Shown here one piece after another: positions 27,913 through 34,610 of a stretch of 64,000 nt of DNA; the first letter of the stretch is position 1; the number at the start of each line of letters is the position of its first letter. The position numbers and the translations under genes are program-made. The notes under the pieces were generated by a model. It had not been told where the DNA came from and did no database searches. It saw only the letters and a program-made list of their open reading frames with translations. Origin of the DNA: Streptomyces sp. NK08204 (GTDB lineage Bacteria; Actinomycetota; Actinomycetes; Streptomycetales; Streptomycetaceae); NCBI RefSeq assembly GCF_020400585.1, contig NZ_JAINVF010000015.1:96863-160862 (forward strand), in the 5' to 3' direction.

Positions 27913-29519
27913 ACGAGGCCCTGCCCGACGTTCCCGAGGTCCGCGTCGTCGGGCTCCCCCAGCTCACGTCGGGCTTCGACCTTGTGGAACGACTCGACCT
28001 GCCCATGCACCTGAAGGTGCACGGGCCGCTCGACCCCCTGGGCGGCGAACAGCTCGCCCAGCTCGCCGAGCGGATCAGCCTCAAGGGGCGCGGCGGCGCC
28101 GGGTTTCCCTTCCACAAGAAGCTGCGTTCGGTCGCCGAGTCCGCGATCAGGCGCGGCGTACGGCCGGTCGTCGTCGTCAACGGCAGCGAGGACGAGCCGG
28201 CCTGTCGCAAGGACACGGTGCTCATCAACCGGGCCCCGCACCTCATCCTGGACGGCGCGCTGCTGTGCGCCGAGGCCCTGGGTGCCCGCACGCTCGTGGT
28301 GGGGGTCACCCGGGAGTCCACCCAGCGCTCCATGGAGGCCGCGCTCGCCGAACGCGGGCTGAGCAACAGCCGTAGGTCGGCCCTGCGCGCGTGGGTGCAG
28401 CGCAACCCGGTGCGCATGGTCACCGGTGCCGCCGCGTCGCTGATCCGCTCGATCGACGGCGGCCCGCCGATCCCGCCCGGCCGCAAGACCAGCGCCTCGC
28501 AGAGCGGCGTCGGCGGGGCGCCTACGCTGCTGTCGAACGCCGAGACGTTCGCACAGCTGGCCGTCGCCGCACGCATCGGCCCGGACCGCTACGGCAACAC
28601 CGGTCTGTACGACGAGCCGGGTACCGTCATGCTCACCGTCTCCGGCGCGGTCGCCCGCCCCATGGTGATCGAAATACCCACGGGTGTGCCGCTGCGCTAC
28701 GTGCTGCACATGGCCGGTGCTCCGCCGGTGCCGCAGGGCGTGCTCACCGGCGGCTACCACGGCAAGTGGATCGACGCGGCGACCGCCGACGAGGCGATCA
28801 TCTCCCGCAACTCCCTGGACGCGGTCGGCGGTTCGCTGGGCGCCGGGGCGATCCTGCCGATCAGCCAGGAGACCTGTGCGCTGGGCGAGTCGCTGCGGGT
28901 GGCGCAGTGGCTGGCCGAGGAGAGTGCGGGCCAGTGCGGCCCCTGCTACCTCGGACTGCCTGCCGCCGCGCGTGGCATGGAGGACATCCTGGACGGCGGC
29001 GGCCCGGCCGCCCTGGAGGCGCTGAAGCAGGTCGCGAGGAACGTGAAGCGGCGCGGGGCGTGTTCGCATCCGGACGGCTCCGCGATGTTCCTGGAGTCGA
29101 CCATCAGGGCGTTCACCGGCGACCTGGCCGCCCATGTCCTCGGGAACGGCTGCGGACGGCCCGTGGAGGGCGTTCTGCCGCTCTTCGAGGGCGGCAGGGC
29201 CCCGGCGGGCGTCCCGGGCGGCGTGGGACCGGCAGAGGCCGGCGCGAGCCGCCAGAAGATCTACGTCGACTGGACCCTGTGCCGGGGGCACGGGCTGTGC
29301 GCCGACATCCTCCCGGAGGTCTTCGAGCTGGGCGCCGACGGCTTCCCGACCGTCGCGCAGGCGCAGGTGCCGCGCTATGCGGAGGCGAAGGCGCTGCGTG
29401 CGGTGCGTCGCTGCCCGGCGCTCGCCCTGCGCATCGAGGAGGACACCCGCGCACAGGAACCGACGCGCAACCTGCCGGTTCTCTCCCAGGGCCGCGGCCG
29501 GCGGGCGCTGGGCCGCTGA
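27909..29519 (+). CDS. NuoF-like flavo-iron-sulfur protein with a fused C-terminal [3Fe-4S]-type ferredoxin
   Basis: 536 residues. An FMN/NADH fold like complex I subunit NuoF has KGRGGAGFPFHKK at 59-71 and VNGSEDEPACRKD at 90-102, then an SLBB-like part. The iron-sulfur segment reads SAGQCGPC (C343, C346) with a later cysteine at 385. In NuoF the first ligand of CxxCxxC is a cysteine where alanine 340 stands here, so the N3-type cluster may be altered. Residues about 450-515 form a small ferredoxin, C458-x2-H461-x2-C464 and C502-P, as in actinobacterial P450 ferredoxins. Coupled by a 4-nt overlap to the heme-b membrane protein. Likely moves electrons between a soluble donor and those hemes. 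Confidence 0.85.
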   Translation: MNEALPDVPEVRVVGLPQLTSGFDLVERLDLPMHLKVHGPLDPLGGEQLAQLAERISLKGRGGAGFPFHKKLRSVAESAIRRGVRPVVVVNGSEDEPACRKDTVLINRAPHLILDGALLCAEALGARTLVVGVTRESTQRSMEAALAERGLSNSRRSALRAWVQRNPVRMVTGAAASLIRSIDGGPPIPPGRKTSASQSGVGGAPTLLSNAETFAQLAVAARIGPDRYGNTGLYDEPGTVMLTVSGAVARPMVIEIPTGVPLRYVLHMAGAPPVPQGVLTGGYHGKWIDAATADEAIISRNSLDAVGGSLGAGAILPISQETCALGESLRVAQWLAEESAGQCGPCYLGLPAAARGMEDILDGGGPAALEALKQVARNVKRRGACSHPDGSAMFLESTIRAFTGDLAAHVLGNGCGRPVEGVLPLFEGGRAPAGVPGGVGPAEAGASRQKIYVDWTLCRGHGLCADILPEVFELGADGFPTVAQAQVPRYAEAKALRAVRRCPALALRIEEDTRAQEPTRNLPVLSQGRGRRALGR

Positions 29520-29553
29520 GGACACAGGAAGGGCGCTGAGCACACAGGAAGGG
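29514..29553. repeat. Tandem duplication of 20 bp across the NuoF-like stop codon
   Basis: Two 20-bp units, 29514-29533 and 29534-29553, differ at one position. The first unit contains the stop codon, so the duplication extends the 3' untranslated region only. Confidence 0.8.
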
Positions 29554-29583
29554 CGGGGCACCCGGTTCGGGGGCCCGCCCCTT
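29549..29583 (+). terminator. Terminator after the NuoF-like gene
   Basis: Arms AAGGGCGGGGC and GCCCGCCCCTT pair with one slip, loop about 13 nt, followed by CTTCT. It lies 30 bp after the stop. Confidence 0.6.
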
Positions 29584-29613
29584 CTTCTCGGCCGCCGCGT
29601 TCCGCAACACGCC

Positions 29614-29646
29614 GAAGGCGGACCATCCTTCGGATGATCCGCCTTC
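29614..29646 (-). terminator. Hairpin terminating tRNA-Ala
   Basis: A 9-bp stem GAAGGCGGA/TCCGCCTTC with an inner ATCC/GGAT stem around TTC. It starts 9 bp beyond the 3' end of the tRNA on the minus strand. It may also serve the plus strand. Confidence 0.6.
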
Positions 29647-29654
29647 GATTTGTG

Positions 29655-29727
29655 TGGAGCTAAGGAGAATTGAACTCCTGACCTCCTGCATGCCATGCAG
29701 GCGCTCTACCAACTGAGCTATAGCCCC
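29655..29727 (-). tRNA. tRNA-Ala (anticodon GGC)
   Basis: 73 nt. Acceptor GGGGCTA pairs with TAGCTCC with discriminator A. D-arm GCTC...GAGC with the AGTTGGTAG loop. Anticodon stem CCTGC/GCAGG holds loop ATGGCAT, giving anticodon GGC for codons GCC/GCU. The T-arm loop is TTCAATT. CCA is not encoded. A second identical gene lies at 33252-33324; flanks and promoters differ. Confidence 0.97.
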
Positions 29728-29768
29728 TTGTTTTGTTGTCTCGCCCGGTTCCCCCGGCGACGACGTAA

Positions 29769-29797
29769 ACATTACAGGTCCCGGGGCGTAGCACCAA
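29769..29797 (-). promoter_or_regulatory. Promoter of the first tRNA-Ala
   Basis: Minus strand TTGGTG, 17-bp spacer, TAATGT, ending 42 bp before the tRNA 5' end. Confidence 0.55.
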
Positions 29798-30221
29798 ATC
29801 GGTTTCCGGTACGGGCCGATACGGGCATCGATGTCGGCTTTGGGGACTGTGATGGCTACGGCCAGGGCGGCTGTCGCCTTCGCGGGGCCGACGCGGGGCG
29901 ACGCTGGGCGCGGGGGTCGCCCTGGCGCACGACTCGTGGCGGTGGTGAACCGGCGCGGTGTTCCGCGTGGGGCCACGGGGCACGCCGAGGACACCGCGGA
30001 CCAGGCCCGCGCGGCGTTCCGGCCCGCCTGCCGCACACCAGGACCGGCAAGCCGCCGGGGTGAGCGCGGCCCGCTGCCGCTCCCCCGCGGCGCCGGAAGA
30101 CCCCAACTGCGGCAGGAAGGAGAGCGATTGACGCTGCCCGCCCTCTACGGAGCAACCGGTGCGCTGTTCCTCGCGCCGGCCCGGACATCGTTGCCGGTGC
30201 GGAGAAAGCGCTCAGGAGTGG
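29798..30221. other. Intergenic region without a supported gene
   Basis: About 420 bp. A plus-strand frame from 29831 to 30232 stays open and its first 60 codons have fair third-position GC, but there is no recognisable domain, no good ribosome binding site, and the frame overlaps the zinc-ribbon gene end. A strong AGGAAGGAG at 30115 is followed only by a short TTG-started frame. I see nothing convincing. Confidence 0.4.
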
Positions 30222-30455
30222 TCAGGCCGTGACGAAGGAATAGAACCGCTTGAGCGTGCAGTGCTCTTCCAGCAGGCGGCCATAGATCGGCTCGCCCTCC
30301 AGTTCCCGGTAGGTCTCGATCGGGTCGCCTTTTATGATCAGCGCCCGCGCGCATTCCTCGCACCAGTACTGGTAATCGGGATTGACCGGTTCCATGTCCC
30401 GGACGATCGGCGTTCCGCTGCCGCACCAGTCGCACTTCCGCCTGTGGGCACCCAT
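30222..30455 (-). CDS. Small CxxC zinc-ribbon protein (77 aa)
   Basis: 77 residues. Two cysteine pairs, CDWC at 8-11 and CEEC near residue 32, suit one zinc ion in a treble-clef or ribbon. The rest is a helical, acidic C-terminal half (DPIETYRELEGEPIYGRLLE) ending ERFYS-like as TLKRFYSFVTA. It starts 3 bp after the stop of another small zinc ribbon on the same strand, so the two are probably cotranscribed and perhaps partners. Its GC content is a bit lower than surrounding genes. Function unknown; small ribbons of this kind can bind nucleic acid or act as protein adaptors. Confidence 0.8.
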   Translation of the reverse strand: MGAHRRKCDWCGSGTPIVRDMEPVNPDYQYWCEECARALIIKGDPIETYRELEGEPIYGRLLEEHCTLKRFYSFVTA

Positions 30456-30458
30456 CGA

Positions 30459-30632
30459 TCAGCTCCAGCTGTGGCCGCAGGCCGTGCACACGTAGGAGAT
30501 TCCGCCGTTGTCCCCGAGAACCTGGGCCACATGCGCGGAACCGCAGGAAGGGCAGCTGAGCCGGGTCGCCGTGTCCCGTATCAACGCCGCACCGAGGAGG
30601 TCGCCGCCCTCCTCAAGGATGCTCTCAGGCAC
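30459..30632 (-). CDS. Very small zinc-ribbon protein (57 aa)
   Basis: 57 residues from GTG at 30632, with GGGAGGGAG a few nucleotides upstream (a second GTG is directly before it). The sequence starts PESILEEGGDLLGAALIRDT and has CPSCG then CTACG about 22 residues later (LSCPSCGSAHVAQVLG, YVCTACGHSWS), a classic four-cysteine zinc ribbon like those of TFIIS or RNA polymerase subunits. It is below usual length cut-offs and easily missed. The stop is 3 bp before the next small zinc-ribbon gene. Function unknown. Confidence 0.75.
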   Translation of the reverse strand: MPESILEEGGDLLGAALIRDTATRLSCPSCGSAHVAQVLGDNGGISYVCTACGHSWS

Positions 30633-30701
30633 CACTGCTCCCTCCCGTCGGGCCGCGCCCCCTTCCGGCCGTTTGATTCTGCCACGGCCGGACCAATACG
30701 G

Positions 30702-32192
30702 TCAGCGACGCCTCAGTACCAGTCCGGACACGGCGCCCACCGCGGCCAGCGCGGCCAGCGCGCACGCGCAGCCCCACAGCGCCTCCGCAGAGGTATACGC
30801 CCGCGGAACCCCGAGTGACTCAAGCCGGTTCAGGAACAGTGTGCCGAAGACCGCGACGCCGAGCAGCTGGCCGAGCTGGGTGACCGTTGCCAGCAGACCG
30901 CTGGCGTCCGCCGCGTCCTCGGGCCGCACCGTGGCCAGCGCCCGGGTGAGCGTCGGGCTGAAGGCGAGCGCGAGCCCCACCCCCATGCCGGCGTACGCGG
31001 CGTAGAGCACCGCGCCGCCGTCGCCGCCACCGTGGAACGACAGTCCCACCCCGGCCACGGACACCGCGGCGAGCGCGAACCCGACCGGGGTGAGTGCCCG
31101 CTGCCAGGCGGCGGGCCACCTCCGCCAGGTCAGGCTGACGGCGCCGAAGACGGCCGCGGTCGGGGCGAAGCTCAGCCCGGCCCGCAGGGCGCTGTAGCCG
31201 AGACCGCCCTGGACGTGCAGCGTCAGCGCGAAGAGGAAACCGGCGTTGACCGACATGACGGCAAGGACACGGAAGACGGCCAGGCCCATGCCGGGGTGGC
31301 GCAGCACTCGCGGCGCGATCAGCGGGGCGCCGCCGCGCCGGGCCAGCCCGGCCTCGTAGCCGCAGAACAGCGCGAACAGCACCACGGCGCCGGCCAGCGA
31401 CAGCCAGGACCACAGCGGCCAGTCCTCCTCCTGCCCGAGCACCAGTGGCACGGTCAGCAGCGACACGGCGGCGGCCAGCAGCACCAGCCCCGGCAGGTCG
31501 AGGGTGCGGGCCCGCTCCTCCTTCGCCGAGCCGCCGAGCGGCAGGATGCGCCGGCCCAGCACCAGCAGTACGGCGCCGACGGGAACGTTGACCAGGAACA
31601 CCGGCCGCCAGCCGGTGCCGAACAGGTCGGCGCTCACCAGCACACCGCCGACGACCTGCCCGGCTGCCGCGCCCACGGCGAGGACCGCCGAGTAGACGCC
31701 GAGCGCCCGGACCCGGGCCTCGCCGGTGAAGGTCCGCTGGATCAGGCTGAGCACCTGCGGGATCATCAGCGCCGCACCGACGCCCTGCACCAGCCGGAAC
31801 ACGATCAGCTCGGTCGATCCCTGCGCCAGGCCGCAGGCGAGTGAGGCGGCCGTGAACAGGGCGAGCCCGGCGAGGTGGACCCGGCCGTGGCCGAGCCGGT
31901 CGCCGAGCCGGGCGCCGGTGATCAGCAGCACGGAGTAGCTGATGGTGTAGCCGGCGATCACCAACTGCAGGTCGGCGCCCGAGGCGTCGAGGTCGGAACC
32001 GATGGTGGGGGCCGCGACGTTCACGATGAAGACGTCGAGGACGGCCATGAACATGGCGGTGAGCAGGGCCGCGAGCAGTACCCGGGACCGGTTGTCAGTG
32101 CCGGGTGCTTCACTGTCAGTGGTCGGTGCTTCACTGATCGCAGGGCCCGCACCGGGCGCGGAGCCCAGCACGGTTCGAGGTGTCGTCGTCAT
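30702..32192 (-). CDS. MFS transporter, DHA2 (14-helix) drug exporter type
   Basis: 496 residues and 14 predicted membrane helices. DHA2 hallmarks are the first helix LLAALLTAMFMAVLDVFIVN, motif A GARLGDRLGHGRVHLAG and the antiporter motif C stretch YSAVLAVGAAAGQVVGGVLV. Such proteins export drugs, dyes or secondary metabolites with proton antiport. The ATG at 32192 gives MTTTPRTVLGS. It is transcribed divergently from an XRE-family regulator with 128 bp between, which includes a 17-bp perfect dyad, so substrate-induced derepression is likely. The substrate cannot be read from sequence. Confidence 0.92.
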   Translation of the reverse strand: MTTTPRTVLGSAPGAGPAISEAPTTDSEAPGTDNRSRVLLAALLTAMFMAVLDVFIVNVAAPTIGSDLDASGADLQLVIAGYTISYSVLLITGARLGDRLGHGRVHLAGLALFTAASLACGLAQGSTELIVFRLVQGVGAALMIPQVLSLIQRTFTGEARVRALGVYSAVLAVGAAAGQVVGGVLVSADLFGTGWRPVFLVNVPVGAVLLVLGRRILPLGGSAKEERARTLDLPGLVLLAAAVSLLTVPLVLGQEEDWPLWSWLSLAGAVVLFALFCGYEAGLARRGGAPLIAPRVLRHPGMGLAVFRVLAVMSVNAGFLFALTLHVQGGLGYSALRAGLSFAPTAAVFGAVSLTWRRWPAAWQRALTPVGFALAAVSVAGVGLSFHGGGDGGAVLYAAYAGMGVGLALAFSPTLTRALATVRPEDAADASGLLATVTQLGQLLGVAVFGTLFLNRLESLGVPRAYTSAEALWGCACALAALAAVGAVSGLVLRRR

Positions 32193-32240
32193 GGCATCGA
32201 GCCTCGCGACACACCGGTAAGGGTGCCGAGTGCCCGCTGA

Positions 32241-32257
32241 TGCTGGTACTGCCAGCA
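32241..32257. promoter_or_regulatory. Probable operator between the MFS and XRE genes
   Basis: TGCTGG-TACTG-CCAGCA, a perfect 6+6 inverted repeat with a 5-bp spacer, followed by a further CCTGGCAG half-site. It lies in the divergent promoter region. Confidence 0.55.
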
Positions 32258-32320
32258 CCTGGCAGGAGACGGGCCTGATCCGGACGATGGGGACGGAAGA
32301 CGGGGGAACGGGGAACGACG

Positions 32321-33196
32321 ATGGGTACGAGGACACAACGCCGCAGGCCCGAGCTGGCCGCCTTCCTGCGCAGCAGGCGGGCGCGGGTGAAACCGGCCGA
32401 CGTGGGCATGCCGCCGGGGCTGCGGCGGCGCACACCCGGGCTGCGGCGGGAGGAGGTCGCCCAGCTCTCCGGCGTGGGCGTGACCTGGTACACGTGGCTG
32501 GAGCAGGGCCGCCCGATCAACGCGTCGGCGCAGGTGCTGGACGCGGTCGCGCGCACGCTGCGGCTGGACCCGCCGGAGCGCGAGCATCTCTACCGGCTGG
32601 CGGAGGTGCCTTTCGACCCGGATCCGCAGTGTGTGACCCGGCGGATCGGTCCGGAGGTGCAGGGGATCATCGACGCGCTCGACCCGCAGCCCGCGGTGGT
32701 CTACAACGCGCGGTACGACATCCTCGCCACGAACGCGGCCTACCGCGCCCTGTTCGCGGTGCCGGAGACGCTGCGGATGGGCGTGTCGAACGTGCTGTGG
32801 ATGCTGTTCACGGTGTCGGAGGCGGCCTGCCCGGTGGTGCACCGGGAGCAGGAGCTGCCGCTGATGGTGGCGACGCTGCGGTCCGCCTACGGCAGACATG
32901 TGGGCGAGCCGGCCTGGGAGGAGTACATACGGGCCCTGTCCGCGGCGAGCCCCTCCTTCGCGCAGCTGTGGGAGAGCGGGGTGGTGGCGCCGCCGGGACC
33001 GCGGGTGAAGACGTTCCGGCACGAGGCGGTGGGTGAGATGCGGATGACCTCGCAGTCGCTGTCGATCGACGGGATGCCCGAGTGCCGGATCGTGGTCTAC
33101 ACGCCGGAGGAGGAGGAGACGCGCCGGAAGGTGGCGTTCCTGCGGGAGACCCGGGAGCGCACCCCGGGGTGGAATGCAGAAAATCCCGTCCCCTGA
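32321..33196 (+). CDS. XRE-family regulator with MmyB-like ligand-binding domain
   Basis: 291 residues. The N-terminal helix-turn-helix (LAAFLRSRRARVKPADVG, GLRREEVAQLSGVGVTWYTW, LEQGRPINAS) is the signature of the large streptomycete MmyB-like group, named after a methylenomycin regulator. The C-terminal domain (about 105-290) has the PAS-like MLTR fold, with VVYNARYDILATNAAYRALF and a fatty-acid-binding-type core in relatives. It diverges from the MFS exporter, so control of that exporter is the simplest role. A long hairpin overlaps its stop codon. A short GGGAACG precedes the ATG. Confidence 0.9.
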   Translation: MGTRTQRRRPELAAFLRSRRARVKPADVGMPPGLRRRTPGLRREEVAQLSGVGVTWYTWLEQGRPINASAQVLDAVARTLRLDPPEREHLYRLAEVPFDPDPQCVTRRIGPEVQGIIDALDPQPAVVYNARYDILATNAAYRALFAVPETLRMGVSNVLWMLFTVSEAACPVVHREQELPLMVATLRSAYGRHVGEPAWEEYIRALSAASPSFAQLWESGVVAPPGPRVKTFRHEAVGEMRMTSQSLSIDGMPECRIVVYTPEEEETRRKVAFLRETRERTPGWNAENPVP

Positions 33197-33209
33197 GAGG
33201 GGACGGGAT
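33183..33209 (+). terminator. Terminator overlapping the XRE stop codon
   Basis: A perfect 12-bp stem (33183-33194 with 33198-33209) and a GAG triloop. The TGA stop (33194-33196) sits at its tip. No T-run; it also insulates the convergent tRNA. Confidence 0.65.
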
Positions 33210-33251
33210 CCTCATCACCGATCTTTGACAACTCAACAGAGTGTCGACCAG

Positions 33252-33324
33252 TGGAGCTAAGGAGAATTGAACTCCTGACCTCCTGCATGCCATGCAGGCG
33301 CTCTACCAACTGAGCTATAGCCCC
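33252..33324 (-). tRNA. tRNA-Ala (anticodon GGC), second identical copy
   Basis: All 73 nt match the gene at 29655-29727, including anticodon GGC and the absence of encoded CCA. Identity stops 1-2 bases outside the tRNA on each side. Confidence 0.97.
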
Positions 33325-33360
33325 TGGTGTTCTTCCCGCTCGGCGGGGCGAACAAGAAGA

Positions 33361-33390
33361 ACTTTAGCCTGCGACCTGCCGGAAAGTGAA
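33361..33390 (-). promoter_or_regulatory. Promoter of the second tRNA-Ala
   Basis: Minus strand TTCACT, 18-bp spacer, TAAAGT, ending 37 bp before the tRNA. Its sequence differs from the promoter of the first copy. Confidence 0.55.
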
Positions 33391-33406
33391 ATCCGGGGTC
33401 CCGGGC

Positions 33407-34075
33407 TCAGGTGTCGTCGCCGAGGACGGGCTCCGGGAGGGTGCCCGCGTTGTGCTCCAGCAGGCGCCAGCCGCGGGCGCCTTCGCCCAGCACGGACCAG
33501 CAGCAGTTGGAGAGGCCGCCGAGGCTCTCCCAGTGCTGGGCCTCCAGGCCCAGCAGCCGGCCGATGGTGGTGCGGATGGTGCCACCATGGCTGACCACCA
33601 CGAGGGTGCCGTCCTCGGGCAGCTTCTCGACGTGCCGCAGCACGACGGGGGCGGCTCGGTCGGCGACCTCCGTCTCCAGTTCGCCGCCGCCACGGCGGAC
33701 CGCCTCGCCGCGCTTCCAGGCGGCGTACTCCTCGCCGTACCGGGCGATGATCTCCTCGTGCGTCAGCCCCTGCCAGACACCGGCGTAGGTCTCGCGCAGG
33801 CCTTCCTCGCAACTGACGTCGAGCCCGGTGAGTGCCGCCAGTTCGGCGGCCGTGCTCGCGGCCCGCTGCAGGTCCGAGGAGACGATGGCGTCGGGCCGCA
33901 GGGAGGCGAGCAGCCGGGCGGCCCGGCGTGCCTGGCCCATACCGGCCTCGGTGAGCGCGACATCGGTGCTGCCCTGGAAGCGGCGCTCCACGTTCCACGC
34001 GGTCTGGCCGTGCCGCCACAGGATGATGCGGCGGCCCCGGTTCTTGCGGTCGGTCACCTCGCCGGTGGCGCTCAT
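33407..34075 (-). CDS. Histidine phosphatase (phosphoglycerate-mutase-like)
   Basis: 222 residues. The catalytic motif is ILWRHGQTAWNVERRFQG (RHG), with SSDLQRAASTAAEL, the second arginine region, and VVVSHGGTIRTTIG supplying the second histidine. Glu in CEEGLRETYAGVWQG is the usual acid. The protein belongs to the cofactor-dependent branch but lacks features unique to true glycolytic mutase, so a phosphatase on a small phosphoester is as likely. The ATG at 34075 shares one base with the stop codon of rsfS (TGATG), so translation is coupled, the standard streptomycete order nadD, LCP, rsfS, this gene, tRNA-Ala. Confidence 0.93.
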   Translation of the reverse strand: MSATGEVTDRKNRGRRIILWRHGQTAWNVERRFQGSTDVALTEAGMGQARRAARLLASLRPDAIVSSDLQRAASTAAELAALTGLDVSCEEGLRETYAGVWQGLTHEEIIARYGEEYAAWKRGEAVRRGGGELETEVADRAAPVVLRHVEKLPEDGTLVVVSHGGTIRTTIGRLLGLEAQHWESLGGLSNCCWSVLGEGARGWRLLEHNAGTLPEPVLGDDT

Positions 34076-34509
34076 CACCACTCCCCGCCCGGCTCCTCGG
34101 CGGCCTGCAGGCGGGCGTGCTCCTCGGCCTTGCCCCGGGTGGCCTTGGCGTCGGCGGGCAGTTCGATCTCGGGGCAGTCCTTCCACAGCCGCTCAAGGGC
34201 GTAGAAGACGCGCTCCTCGCTGTGCTGGACGTGGACGACGATGTCGACGTAGTCGAGCAGGACCCAGCGGGCCTCGCGGTCGCCTTCACGGCGCACCGGC
34301 TTGGCGCCGAGTTCCTTCAGCAGGCGCTCCTCGATCTCGTCCACGATCGCCTTTACCTGGCGGTCGCTGGGCGCGGAGGCCAGCAGGAATGCGTCCGTGA
34401 TCGACAGCACGTCGCTGACGTCGTAGGCGATGACGTCGTGGGCGAGCTTGTCGGCCGCCGCCTGGGCGGCGGTGTTGATGAGCTCAAGAGAACGGTCGGT
34501 GGCGGTCAC
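34075..34509 (-). CDS. rsfS: Ribosome silencing factor RsfS
   Basis: 144 residues, normal size. The RsfS/DUF143 core reads HDVIAYDVSDVLSITDAFLLAS, then SDRQVKAIVDEIEERLLKEL and WVLLDYVDIVVHVQHSEER. RsfS binds ribosomal protein uL14 on the large subunit and blocks subunit joining when nutrients fall, saving energy. The C-terminal tail is a charged helix ending EEPGGEW. A strong hairpin lies between the LCP-like gene upstream and rsfS, so rsfS and the downstream phosphatase may be partly uncoupled from nadD-LCP. Confidence 0.95.
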   Translation of the reverse strand: MTATDRSLELINTAAQAAADKLAHDVIAYDVSDVLSITDAFLLASAPSDRQVKAIVDEIEERLLKELGAKPVRREGDREARWVLLDYVDIVVHVQHSEERVFYALERLWKDCPEIELPADAKATRGKAEEHARLQAAEEPGGEW

Positions 34510-34565
34510 TACGAAGCTTTCGGTCGGCGGTCACTGGACCTCAAGGGTCTCACGGTCCGCCTGGC

Positions 34566-34599
34566 GCACCCCACGTGATGACGACGGCACGTGGGGTGC
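34566..34599 (-). terminator. Hairpin between the LCP-like gene and rsfS
   Basis: A perfect 12-bp stem GCACCCCACGTG/CACGTGGGGTGC with a 10-nt loop, 11 bp beyond the LCP-like stop and 56 bp before rsfS. Confidence 0.7.
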
Positions 34600-34610
34600 A
34601 CCGACCGGAG

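Noticed and set aside
29831..30232. Possible plus-strand gene between the tRNA and zinc-ribbon genes
   Set aside because: Open for 133 codons but rich in Arg and Gly with no motif, weak start context and a tail overlapping the opposite-strand gene.
29655..33324. Integrated genetic element between the two tRNA-Ala genes
   Set aside because: No integrase, excisionase or partial tRNA repeat; both tRNA copies are complete with their own promoters.
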